64,000 nucleotides of DNA from Listeria farberi. GTDB lineage: Bacteria; Bacillota; Bacilli; Lactobacillales; Listeriaceae. The translations under genes and the position numbers were made by a program. The stretch is taken from assembly GCF_014229245.1 (NCBI RefSeq), contig NZ_JAARZJ010000013.1, positions 38,377 through 102,376 on the forward strand, in the 5' to 3' direction. Positions 1-8,119 of the stretch are shown here, piece by piece; position 1 is the first letter of the stretch, and each line of letters begins with the position of its first letter. The notes beneath the pieces were generated by a model. The model worked only from the letters and a program-made list of their open reading frames with translations, searched no databases and was not told where the DNA came from.

Positions 1-838
1 CGTCCAAATATTTTTTGCGTTTTTCTTTACGAATTTCGCCGTGGATTCCAGCTGCTTTTACTTTATCATAATGTAGTTTTTCTAATAAAATTTCCATGCG
101 TGGTTTATCTTTCACAAAAACCAAGCCTCGCATATCTTTTATGTGAGAAATTCGGCGCAGCAGAGTCGCTTTATCGCGTGACTCTACATCCATGTATAAA
201 TGCTCTACGTTCGTTAATTCTTCTGGTTTTGCTGTTACTTCAAGCATCACTGGTGTTTTTTCTGTTTGTAAGAAAAAGGCTTCAGGATTTTCCAGTTTTG
301 TTGCGGATACTAATGTCAATTGACGATCGCGAACAGCACTCTCAACTATTTCTAGAGTACTTTTGAAGTTCTCTTGGCGTAGTAATTGGTCACACTCATC
401 CAAAGTAATCGTTTTAATTTCGTGCATTTTTATTTTCTTTTGTTTGATTAGTTCAAGTGCACGACCTGGAGAGGCTACGATAATTTGTGGTTTTTTCTTC
501 AATTTTTCGATTTGCCGTTTCACATTAGCTCCCCCGATTAAAGAGATTACTGTGAGTTCATCACTTGGTAACCACGAACGGATTACTTCCGTGATTTGCA
601 TAACTAATTCATGAGATGGCGCTAAAACAAGCCATTGCGTTTTTGGAATTGCTTCTATTTTTTCAAGAGTTGGCAGTGCATAAGCGACTGTTTTCCCCGT
701 TCCAGTTGGTGACACTGCGAGTACATCAGCCCCGTCTTTAATTGGTTGGTACATCGCACTTTGAATCTCAGTTGGCGTTTCATAACCATGTTCTTTCCAT
801 TTTTCCGCCCAAAAGCTAGGGATATTTGATTCTGTCAT
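1..838 (-). CDS. DEAD-box RNA helicase, 3' part cut by window edge
   Basis: ATP-dependent RNA helicase of superfamily 2; the first 279 residues are visible and the C-terminal end lies beyond base 1. Visible in order: a Q motif (GYETPTEIQ), Walker A as SPTGTGKT, a PGRA box (motif Ib), motif II written DECD instead of DEAD, motif III SAT, then the start of the second RecA-like domain. The start ATG at 836-838 has AGGAG a few bases upstream. There is only a 42-base gap after the upstream ABC permease gene and no terminator in it, so readthrough from that operon is possible. Proteins of this family help fold rRNA and mRNA, often with a cold-growth phenotype. Family assignment is sure; the specific paralogue is not. 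Confidence 0.93.
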   Translation of the reverse strand, partial: MTESNIPSFWAEKWKEHGYETPTEIQSAMYQPIKDGADVLAVSPTGTGKTVAYALPTLEKIEAIPKTQWLVLAPSHELVMQITEVIRSWLPSDELTVISLIGGANVKRQIEKLKKKPQIIVASPGRALELIKQKKIKMHEIKTITLDECDQLLRQENFKSTLEIVESAVRDRQLTLVSATKLENPEAFFLQTEKTPVMLEVTAKPEELTNVEHLYMDVESRDKATLLRRISHIKDMRGLVFVKDKPRMEILLEKLHYDKVKAAGIHGEIRKEKRKKYLD

Positions 839-880
839 GACCCGACTCCTTTATTAGTTCTTCTCTGTATCATACCATGC

Positions 881-1654
881 TTACTGCAAGTCTGCACTTT
901 TATTTAGAATTTTTGTTGCTAGAAAAATGTAAACAAGAGCCATCAAAAGATTAAAACCCAGCTGGATAAAATTAAAATGAACACTTGAAAAAAGGGAATA
1001 ATAAAAATGGATTTCTGAGCTACTTTTAGGTAAAAAATCTGTTCCGATAGATATTTGAATGGCGTTAATTAATACAAAGTAGACTAACGCGCCGATAAAA
1101 CCAACGCGGAAACCATTGACTGGTACCATACTCAAAGCTGTTGCTAAAAAAAGGATACATACTAAAGAAAAAGTATTAAGACCCATCGCTAAAAAAGTAT
1201 CAAAAATGATATTTAATATTACTGAAAAAGACATCTCTGCGCCACCTATTATCGCCAAGCTAATTATAATCATAAGAACCCCAGCCGTTAGAATAGCCGT
1301 TTCGATTAAGACGATGATTAATTTATTCAATAGAATTTTCCAAATAGGTATTTCTGTTTGAAAAAACAAGTAACGGTTTTCATCGTAAACCCCAGATCGA
1401 GCTGCTGCCAAAAATAAAAGTAACCAAATAAGTAACCAACTAGCACCAACAAACCCTATTAAAGCTATGAAAACACCATCGCCGGACCCAAATACAACTC
1501 CGTCTATATCTGATTCCATTACAAGCGGCTCAGATAAGCCATTTCCTAATTTAGAAAAAAGGCCAATAAGTAAACTAATCAGCCAACCAACAAAAGTTGC
1601 AAAAAATATGTAACGATGCGAGTTCCATTCTAATTTCCAGTGTGCTTTAAGCAT
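881..1654 (-). CDS. ABC transporter membrane subunit
   Basis: A 257-residue integral membrane protein with about six hydrophobic segments and a short charged N-terminus. I chose the ATG at 1654 rather than the in-frame TTG two codons earlier because a GGGAGG site lies 9 bases upstream of the ATG. The gene overlaps the stop of the preceding ATPase gene by 8 bases, so the two are translationally coupled. With the ATPase and the GntR regulator it forms a three-gene unit of the YtrA/Ytr type, in which a GntR-family repressor controls a small export-type transporter. The substrate cannot be told from sequence; in related systems these respond to cell-wall-active compounds. Confidence 0.85.
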   Translation of the reverse strand: MLKAHWKLEWNSHRYIFFATFVGWLISLLIGLFSKLGNGLSEPLVMESDIDGVVFGSGDGVFIALIGFVGASWLLIWLLLFLAAARSGVYDENRYLFFQTEIPIWKILLNKLIIVLIETAILTAGVLMIIISLAIIGGAEMSFSVILNIIFDTFLAMGLNTFSLVCILFLATALSMVPVNGFRVGFIGALVYFVLINAIQISIGTDFLPKSSSEIHFYYSLFSSVHFNFIQLGFNLLMALVYIFLATKILNKSADLQ

Positions 1655-2327
1655 GCCCAAATACCTCCCGATAGTAATCCACCACTGATTTACTGTATTC
1701 TTCCCGAAGTGTTTCTGTGTCTATTTTCTCGATTATTTTGCCTCGTTTCAAAAAGATAATTTCATCAAACATCATTTCCATATCTTGGATTAAGTGTGTT
1801 GTGACAACAAGAGTTGCATCTTCTTTAAGAAACGTCGCGATGCTTTTAATTAGTTCATCGCGCGAAATCAAATCAATTTCTGAAAATGGCTCATCCAGCA
1901 AATAAAGATCTACATCTCGACATAAAATAAGTGCCAACATTACTTTTGCAGCATTCCCTTTGGATAAGTATTTGGTATTTTCTTTTACGTTGATTCCCAT
2001 TGAATGAATCATTTGTTTTGCTTTTTCTTGGTCAAAATCCGGAAAAAAGCTCCGATAAATTTGAAAATAGTCACGAATAACCATATTAGGCAGAAAATCT
2101 TCACTCGGTAAATAGGCGATTCTGCTGTTTTCTGCTAAGTTTATTGTTCCTGATGTTGGTTTAAGCAGACCAGATATGGCATTTAACAAAGTCGTTTTTC
2201 CCGCGCCATTCGGACCAAGCAGCCCGATGATTTTCCCTTTTTTAAAAGAGAGGTTAATGTCATTTAATGGTTTTCTTTTTCGATATTTTTTCGTTAATTT
2301 CGTGATTGTAATAAGATTTTCATCCAT
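1647..2327 (-). CDS. ABC transporter ATP-binding protein
   Basis: A 226-residue nucleotide-binding subunit. Walker A is GPNGAGKT at residues 38-45, the signature motif is a degenerate LSKGN near residue 120 (consensus LSGGQ), and Walker B is DLYLLDEP followed by a D-loop SEID. An H-loop histidine sits in VVTTHLI. The ATG at 2327 follows an AGGAG site. It overlaps the GntR gene upstream by 8 bases and the permease gene downstream by 8 bases, a tightly coupled operon. The LSKGN signature is typical of small YtrB/EcsA-like exporters rather than importers. It powers the membrane subunit encoded next; substrate unknown. Confidence 0.92.
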   Translation of the reverse strand: MDENLITITKLTKKYRKRKPLNDINLSFKKGKIIGLLGPNGAGKTTLLNAISGLLKPTSGTINLAENSRIAYLPSEDFLPNMVIRDYFQIYRSFFPDFDQEKAKQMIHSMGINVKENTKYLSKGNAAKVMLALILCRDVDLYLLDEPFSEIDLISRDELIKSIATFLKEDATLVVTTHLIQDMEMMFDEIIFLKRGKIIEKIDTETLREEYSKSVVDYYREVFGHA

Positions 2328-2688
2328 GGTTGCGGCTCCTTTTTATTAGTAATTCTATTGCTGTCTGATTATCTAAACCGATACTTTTCGCTTCTTCCAA
2401 AAAGCGATTTGTAATTTCATCTGCTAACTCTTTTTTTAATTGGTCGAAAAGTGCTCTGTCGGAAGTGACAAATGACCCCATTCCGCGTTTTGCATAAATA
2501 TAACCCGCTCGTTCTAACTCTTGATAAGCGCGGCTAACGGTATTAGGATTTACTGCAAGCATTACGCCCATTTCCCGAACAGAAGGCAACTTATTCTCCT
2601 CCTTCCATTCACCTGTAATCATTTGTTTTTTCATCCAGTCGACGATTTGACTATAGATTGGTTTATCTGTATGAAAAGTCGGATTCAT
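2320..2688 (-). CDS. GntR-family (YtrA-type) transcriptional regulator
   Basis: A 122-residue regulator with an N-terminal winged helix-turn-helix (the region PIYSQIVDWMKKQ through SREMGVMLAVNPNTVSRAY is the classic GntR signature) and a short all-helical C-terminus, the YtrA subfamily layout without a large effector domain. The ATG at 2688 has AAGGAGG 6 bases upstream; a longer reading frame opens 23 codons earlier but begins inside the promoter. It is the first gene of the operon and very likely represses it: a perfect 9-bp inverted repeat lies across its own -10 region. The inducer is unknown. Confidence in the family is high. Confidence 0.9.
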   Translation of the reverse strand: MNPTFHTDKPIYSQIVDWMKKQMITGEWKEENKLPSVREMGVMLAVNPNTVSRAYQELERAGYIYAKRGMGSFVTSDRALFDQLKKELADEITNRFLEEAKSIGLDNQTAIELLIKRSRNHG

Positions 2689-2710
2689 CGCTACCTCCTT
2701 TTTAAACGAA

Positions 2711-2740
2711 ACTAGTGTATTAAGTGAATAGTACACTAGT
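2711..2740. promoter_or_regulatory. Palindromic operator of the GntR/ABC operon
   Basis: Inverted repeat ACTAGTGTA - 12 bases - TACACTAGT, 9 perfect base pairs per arm, overlapping the -10 box and the early transcribed region. The arms are 21 bases centre to centre, two helical turns, as expected for a dimeric winged-helix repressor. The position fits autorepression by the YtrA-type regulator. Confidence 0.8.
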
Positions 2741-2757
2741 GAGAAAGTATTTGTCAA
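2728..2757 (-). promoter_or_regulatory. Promoter of the GntR/ABC operon
   Basis: Read on the minus strand: -35 TTGACA (2752-2757), 18-base spacer, -10 TACTAT (2728-2733). The start codon follows about 40 bases downstream. The inverted repeat covers the -10. Confidence 0.8.
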
Positions 2758-2761
2758 GAAT

Positions 2762-2794
2762 AAAAAAAGCTAGAAATCGCGAGGATTTCTAGCT
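2762..2794 (-). terminator. Intrinsic terminator after the oxidoreductase gene
   Basis: An 11-bp perfect stem (AGCTAGAAATC / GATTTCTAGCT) with a 5-base loop followed on the minus strand by seven T residues. It ends the minus-strand transcript of the glucan-locus oxidoreductase and separates it from the GntR operon. Confidence 0.92.
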
Positions 2795-2802
2795 CTTCAA
2801 CA

Positions 2803-3786
2803 TTATTTTTCTGCGTCAAACCAAATATCGTTTTGGTGGCGTAGTTCGTTTGAAACACGTAATACTTTTAAGCTTAAATCGGCCAAGTATTCGTATGTAT
2901 CTCGGTCACCTTGTTCGATAATTCTTGCAAACTCAGCTGCTTCAAATTGCATATCATTAGCGACAACTGGACCAGCCAGTTCTGTTTCTTCTTTTGTCGC
3001 ATTATCATAAAAAGTAATTTTTTCAATTCCTGTAAGTGGATCTACAATTAATGTTCCTTTTTGACCGTAGATTTCACTTGGTAAGAAGGATTGTGAATTT
3101 TTTCCTTGAATGATAGTGACATTGAAGGATGGATATTCAAGAACAATTGGCCCAAGTCCGTCTACACCAGTTGTTAATTTCGTTGCAAAATAAGTTGCTT
3201 TAATGGGTTCACCAAATAGTGTAATTGCTGAATATAATGGATAGACACCTAAGTCAACTATCGATCCGCCAGAGAATTTCAACGAGAAAATATTTGGTTC
3301 TTCTCCGTTTAAAACTTGATCGTATCTGGAAGAATACTTCATGTAAGCAAGTGTTGCGCCGTGAATTGTGCCAACTTTTTCAATGTTTTGTTGTAATCGT
3401 TTGAAGTTTGGTTCTTGAATGTGGCGTGCTGCTTCAAATAAAAAGACATTGTTTTCACGAGCAATTTGGTGCGCATGCTCTAATTCTGCTACGGTAGAAA
3501 AAATCGGTTTTTCTACAATAACATGCTTTTTATTTTTCAGTAAGCTCACTGCATGCTGATAATGAAGCGCATTGGGAGAAGCAATATAGACAGCATCAAG
3601 CGCATCTGATTTTCCCATTTCTTCGATATTTGTAAAATAAGTTAACTCGCCGTATTTTTCTCCAAATGCGCGTGCTTTTTCTTCTGTTCTTGAATAAACA
3701 GCAGTTAAATTCCATTCGCCTGAATTAATTGCGCCTTCAATAAAAGAATCCGTAATCCAGTTCGTTCCCATAATTCCTAGTTTCAT
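2803..3786 (-). CDS. Gfo/Idh/MocA-family oxidoreductase
   Basis: A 327-residue NAD(P)-dependent dehydrogenase. The N-terminal Rossmann motif begins at residue 3 (LGIMGTNW), the family's EKP motif is at residues 92-94 (VIVEKPIF), and the C-terminal alpha/beta domain supplies the substrate pocket. No signal peptide, so cytoplasmic. ATG at 3786 follows AAAGGAG. It is the last gene of the minus-strand unit beta-glucosidase - phosphorylase - LacI - oxidoreductase and is followed by a strong terminator. The context suggests oxidation or epimerisation of a sugar from the glucan pathway, but beta-1,2-glucan breakdown to glucose and glucose-1-phosphate does not need such an enzyme, so its substrate is open. 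Confidence 0.88.
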   Translation of the reverse strand: MKLGIMGTNWITDSFIEGAINSGEWNLTAVYSRTEEKARAFGEKYGELTYFTNIEEMGKSDALDAVYIASPNALHYQHAVSLLKNKKHVIVEKPIFSTVAELEHAHQIARENNVFLFEAARHIQEPNFKRLQQNIEKVGTIHGATLAYMKYSSRYDQVLNGEEPNIFSLKFSGGSIVDLGVYPLYSAITLFGEPIKATYFATKLTTGVDGLGPIVLEYPSFNVTIIQGKNSQSFLPSEIYGQKGTLIVDPLTGIEKITFYDNATKEETELAGPVVANDMQFEAAEFARIIEQGDRDTYEYLADLSLKVLRVSNELRHQNDIWFDAEK

Positions 3787-3845
3787 TAGCCAACAGCTCC
3801 TTTCATTTTATCTTAAGTATACCTTAAAATAAGGAAAAAAGCGTA

Positions 3846-4811
3846 CTAACTGTTTGAAACAGATGGACCACTGATTCTAGTTGTATAGATTATTTCATTT
3901 TCAGCTTTTTCACCCTCGAGAAGTTCGACAAGTTTATCCGCAGCCACTGCTCCCCATTTGTACTTCGAGTATTCGATAGTAGCTAGACGCGGCACTAAAT
4001 ATTCGCTAATATCCGTATTATCAAAGCCAATAATTCGCACGTCTTTGCCAATTTCTAAATCCGTTCCAGCAAAATAACGATACATCCCAATCGCCATATT
4101 ATCGTTTAAAGCAAAGACGGATACAGGTGCTTTCCAGCCTTTAGCAATAATTGCCGCTGCTTTTTCACCACTCTCTTCGGAAAAATCACCTTCAATAATA
4201 TGCACTTTTTTATCATTCGAACGAGCCAGTTCTTGTTTTGCTGTTTCTAGACGGACTCTTGCATCATAAGAATCTTCCGGGCCGGTAATGACATAGAAGT
4301 CACCTTTAAAATTAGTTGATAAGTAATCAATTGCTAGCGTTGCGCCGCCTTTATTATCTAGAAGGACTTGGCTCACGTTCTCATGGGTAAGTTCGCGGTC
4401 AAGCACAACTAATTTATGACCACGATTGGCATAATTAATGATCTCACTTGAAGGAAAATTTGCATCTAAAATAATAGCGCCATCAATCATTTTCTCGGGT
4501 AAAAAACGGTGTGTTTTTGTACCACTGCAAGCAATTAGTTCATATCCATGTTTGTATAGCGTCTTCGTTAAACCTTCCAGTAAAGTCCCGTAAAAAATCC
4601 CACCGTAATTCGTTAAATAAACGCCGATAATTTTTGTTTCTCTTGTTTTTAACGTTCGCGCTGCCATATTGGGAATATAATTCAATTCATTTGCGATGGT
4701 CATAATTCGTTTTCGCGTTTTTTCGGTTACTTTCGGGCTGCCATTAAGCGCGTAGGATACTGTTGAAATGGAAACCCCTGCCTTTTTCGCGATATCTTTG
4801 ATTCCTACCAC
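3846..4811 (-). CDS. LacI-family transcriptional regulator
   Basis: A 321-residue regulator: LacI helix-turn-helix at residues 3-25 (IKDIAKKAGVSISTVSYALNG), hinge helix region around residues 50-57, then a periplasmic-binding-protein-like effector domain from about residue 60. I take the GTG at 4811 as start: AAGGA lies 10 bases upstream and the HTH begins right after it. It lies between the phosphorylase and the oxidoreductase gene, and is the obvious candidate to bind the two identical GAAACGTTTC operators in the divergent control region at 10310 and 10561. The ligand is probably a sophoro-oligosaccharide or a product of it (inference from context). Confidence 0.92.
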   Translation of the reverse strand: MVGIKDIAKKAGVSISTVSYALNGSPKVTEKTRKRIMTIANELNYIPNMAARTLKTRETKIIGVYLTNYGGIFYGTLLEGLTKTLYKHGYELIACSGTKTHRFLPEKMIDGAIILDANFPSSEIINYANRGHKLVVLDRELTHENVSQVLLDNKGGATLAIDYLSTNFKGDFYVITGPEDSYDARVRLETAKQELARSNDKKVHIIEGDFSEESGEKAAAIIAKGWKAPVSVFALNDNMAIGMYRYFAGTDLEIGKDVRIIGFDNTDISEYLVPRLATIEYSKYKWGAVAADKLVELLEGEKAENEIIYTTRISGPSVSNS

Positions 4812-4858
4812 ATGAATCGCATCCTTTTCTGTTTTCTTTTATTATACACAAAACAACC

Positions 4859-7800
4859 TTAGAGACGGTTATTTTTTTGAAATTTAATCGTAATTTGTGA
4901 ACATTTTGTCGTTAAGTTCTTTTTCGCTAAGATGAGCGCGCCATTTCGGTATAGATTCGCTTCATTTTCAACAGGCTGTGCTTCACCGTTAACTATAATT
5001 CCAGGCTCATCGGCACTTTCAAAAGTAATATCTAATGGATAATTATCTAGTTCCATATGGCATTCTAATCCATCCAGTTCTTCTGGTAAAATTGGGTCAA
5101 AAATAAGCGCATATTCTGTTTGTCGAATACCAAGAACAGAACTTATTAACTGATGTAAATAGATTCCTGGACCGCTAGAATAAATCCGCCAGCCGCCTTT
5201 CACCGGAATGTTGCCTTCTTTCACGCGACTAAACTCATTTTGCGCCTGATAGCGATCTAAAAATGCTGCATCAGAACTACTAAAATAAGTGTTACTTTGA
5301 CGAAGTGCCGCATTTGGAACAACTTCTTTAATATTAATTGGATTAATGACATCAAGCATATGCCAAGCGGATTTATCGCCAATTTTAGCTAAGGCTTCAA
5401 TATAACGAATATGCGCATGCACGTATTGCAAACCAACTTCTCGGCCAAAATTGGCTGCTTGTTCAGCTCGTTTAAAATGAGTGCTCACGCCACCAGCATA
5501 ATGTGCTGGCTCGCTCATTAATCTTACGCCATCAGGATGAAGTAAATGCTCGTCAATAATTTCAAAATTACGACTGGCTTGCTTTTTATCGACTAATTCG
5601 GCAATGACACTGCGCGTAAGTGGAATTAAGCGATACTTAATATTCGTTTCTTTATCTTCCGGGTGAATCATCCAAACTGGCGCTTTTCCTTCTTCTAAAT
5701 ATAGGAAGCCTGGAATAACATCGGTATCATTTGTCATATATTTCGTAAAGTCCGCTTGAACATTTTTTGCTAGCCTCTCGTATTTCTCACCTACTGGTAA
5801 GAATGCAGCTAAACGTCTAAATGTTTGATAAGTTAGCGCGACCGTCCAGCTGGACACCATGTTTTTCTTAAGCTTTGCATTTGCTGGTTGAAGTGTGTCA
5901 TCCCAATCACCATCGCCGTAATTAGAAAGAGCCGTTCCTTTCATAAAGCGTGCTTCGATTGTTTCTACTGCGAGTTCAATGTGTTCAAGAAGAGTTCCTT
6001 GCTCTTTTGTAAAGGTTTTCGATTCGCGGTCAACAAAAGGAATAGCTTCTTCTAAAATCCCTGTATCTCCGCTCATTTCCAAGTAATCACCAATAATTTT
6101 CAGAGGCCAAACAATAACATCACCATGGCTCTCTTCTTGCTGAATCGATGTATATTTATCAAACATAAACCATTGTGGCCAATCACCAGTATCTTGATAT
6201 TGATGAGAAAAAATCGTCAACACTAGCTTACGTAAAACAGCCTTATTGCCCGTTGCAAGGAAAAATTCAAATGGACCTTGACTCACATCACGCGTACCCC
6301 AAGCCGCCCCGCTATACTGCTCTAACCCATGCGGCGAAGCATAGTGTACTAACATTTGATGTGCATACCAATAAACCGTTAAATTTAACTTTTCCGCTGT
6401 TGTACTTTGATGATTTAAATGGAACTGAGCAGTTAATTCGTCATAGCTAGCGCGAATTAATTTGTTGTTTGCTTCTAAATCCTCCGTTGGTTTCGAAAAT
6501 TCATCGGTGAGTTTTGCTTGAACGTGAAAAGTCGCTTTATCACTTGGTTCAAAAACAAACACATCTAACCCTGCTGTTCCTGTGTATTCTTTCGCAAAAT
6601 AACGTTCGTCAGTCAATTCATTATAAGTTCCATCTACGCGGAATTGAAGTGCCGGATAGGTTTCTAAAATCGGCGAGTCTTCTGCTGGAAAATAAGTGAC
6701 GATTCCATCTTTAATTTCTTTTTTCACGGTAGTATCGTATTCATTTGTTCCCATAGTTACTTGATTTGTTAAGACTAATTTATATGAGTGACCTTTTTCC
6801 GAATGAACGGTGACGAATGCCTCTTTACTTTCAGCAGTTAATGTCGTTTGCACCGTGATTAGGTCGCCGTTCCACTGATAATACCAAGTCGAGTAATTCG
6901 TACTAGTTTCCCAGACAGACGGTACGCCAAGTAGTCGAAGTTCGGAATCTAATTCGATATAAATTCTTAATCCACTTGTTTGAAGAATATTGAGCGGATT
7001 ACGTGCATGGCTATTCCATTTGTTCATATTCGTATTTCCAGCAACTAATTGTGATAAAAATGCCCCATACATGTACGTTGTTGCCGAAAGTGTCGCTTCT
7101 GGATTTAACACATCGACTTTATCAAGCAAAATACTGCCATGTGGGCGTTCTAATTCTGCTTCTTTTTCGCGCATCACAACATGTGCATAGTTTGGTGTGA
7201 AAAAGGAAAGCAGTGCGCCGTTTTGTTGTTCTTCTTGAATCCGGTCTGGGAATTTCTCTTGGAGCCAGCTGTCAGAAATTGTTTCGCCGGTAATTGGAGT
7301 TCCTATATGTTTATTTAGTATAGCTTTAGTACTTGGTTGGTAAGGTTGCTTGGAAATATTACTTTTTAGTTCTGCTAAATTTTCGATTGGTGCTCCAGAT
7401 GCTTTTGGTTGATTTTCTGTTGCATACCCGTAAAAGCTTGTTTCACCGTGATTAGTAAATAGCTCTGTTTGTAAGGAAATTTGAGCGAATTCATATTGGT
7501 AGACTCGGTTTGGCAATGATTTCCCCTTAAGGTTAGTTAGTTCGCTAGTCAGTTTATAATTAGTTCCATAAATATCAAAACCATCTGTTGCATACCCTAC
7601 AATTTTCGTTAATGCTCCAATTTGAACTGCTGGGAAACGCTCATTTTGTGGTTGGTTTTGGCGGGCTTGAACCGTGAAACCAGTCGCGTCTTCTGTCACA
7701 TGATAATCAATATACTGCGACATATAAGCTTCATTTGTTCTCACTGCCGCTTGTTCTGCAAGCCCTAAGTCTTGTAAGTAAACAAGATCAAACTCAAGAT

Positions 7801-8119
7801 CCCCGTCCACTGTAACATCATAAAACCAACCGCGCGGGTGAAAATGCATTTGCACGTTATAACGAAATGGTCCAACTACACCGCGATACTCCACACCGTT
7901 TTCATTAAAACTAACTTCAGCATCTCTGTTAAGTAGTGGATAAATTTCTAATTTATCTCCTAAATGCGCGCGTACATATATTTGCGACAGACGATTCTCT
8001 AATGGATTTTGAATTACTTGATTTAACATAATATCTTTCCATTTTAGCCAAGCAAGCTCTCCACTCGGATAAAATGCGGCTGATAAATCCGCTTTTTTAA
8101 TTTCTTTTAACATTGTCAC
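4859..8119 (-). CDS. 1,2-beta-oligoglucan phosphorylase (GH94-type)
   Basis: A 1086-residue cytoplasmic enzyme, much longer than cellobiose phosphorylase (about 800). N-terminal beta-sandwich modules run to about residue 550, followed by an (alpha/alpha)6 catalytic barrel. The GH94 general-acid region is visible as GDGDWDDTLQP at residues 735-745, with the Asp before Trp (residue 738) the expected acid. I recognise it as the homologue of Listeria innocua Lin1839, characterised as reversible phosphorolysis of beta-1,2-glucan oligosaccharides to alpha-glucose-1-phosphate. No signal peptide. Start: GTG at 8119 overlaps the stop of the beta-glucosidase gene; an ATG two codons later (8113) is equally possible. 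The neighbouring ABC importer supplies substrate and the beta-glucosidase deals with the short ends. Confidence 0.9.
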   Translation of the reverse strand: MTMLKEIKKADLSAAFYPSGELAWLKWKDIMLNQVIQNPLENRLSQIYVRAHLGDKLEIYPLLNRDAEVSFNENGVEYRGVVGPFRYNVQMHFHPRGWFYDVTVDGDLEFDLVYLQDLGLAEQAAVRTNEAYMSQYIDYHVTEDATGFTVQARQNQPQNERFPAVQIGALTKIVGYATDGFDIYGTNYKLTSELTNLKGKSLPNRVYQYEFAQISLQTELFTNHGETSFYGYATENQPKASGAPIENLAELKSNISKQPYQPSTKAILNKHIGTPITGETISDSWLQEKFPDRIQEEQQNGALLSFFTPNYAHVVMREKEAELERPHGSILLDKVDVLNPEATLSATTYMYGAFLSQLVAGNTNMNKWNSHARNPLNILQTSGLRIYIELDSELRLLGVPSVWETSTNYSTWYYQWNGDLITVQTTLTAESKEAFVTVHSEKGHSYKLVLTNQVTMGTNEYDTTVKKEIKDGIVTYFPAEDSPILETYPALQFRVDGTYNELTDERYFAKEYTGTAGLDVFVFEPSDKATFHVQAKLTDEFSKPTEDLEANNKLIRASYDELTAQFHLNHQSTTAEKLNLTVYWYAHQMLVHYASPHGLEQYSGAAWGTRDVSQGPFEFFLATGNKAVLRKLVLTIFSHQYQDTGDWPQWFMFDKYTSIQQEESHGDVIVWPLKIIGDYLEMSGDTGILEEAIPFVDRESKTFTKEQGTLLEHIELAVETIEARFMKGTALSNYGDGDWDDTLQPANAKLKKNMVSSWTVALTYQTFRRLAAFLPVGEKYERLAKNVQADFTKYMTNDTDVIPGFLYLEEGKAPVWMIHPEDKETNIKYRLIPLTRSVIAELVDKKQASRNFEIIDEHLLHPDGVRLMSEPAHYAGGVSTHFKRAEQAANFGREVGLQYVHAHIRYIEALAKIGDKSAWHMLDVINPINIKEVVPNAALRQSNTYFSSSDAAFLDRYQAQNEFSRVKEGNIPVKGGWRIYSSGPGIYLHQLISSVLGIRQTEYALIFDPILPEELDGLECHMELDNYPLDITFESADEPGIIVNGEAQPVENEANLYRNGALILAKKNLTTKCSQITIKFQKNNRL

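Noticed and set aside
3787..3845. Separate promoter for the oxidoreductase gene
   Set aside because: A TATACT is present but no -35 at the right distance; the gene is more simply read from the upstream operon.
6175..6450. Long plus-strand open frames within the phosphorylase and glutamate synthase genes
   Set aside because: They lack ribosome binding sites, are antisense to clear enzyme genes and show no recognisable protein family.
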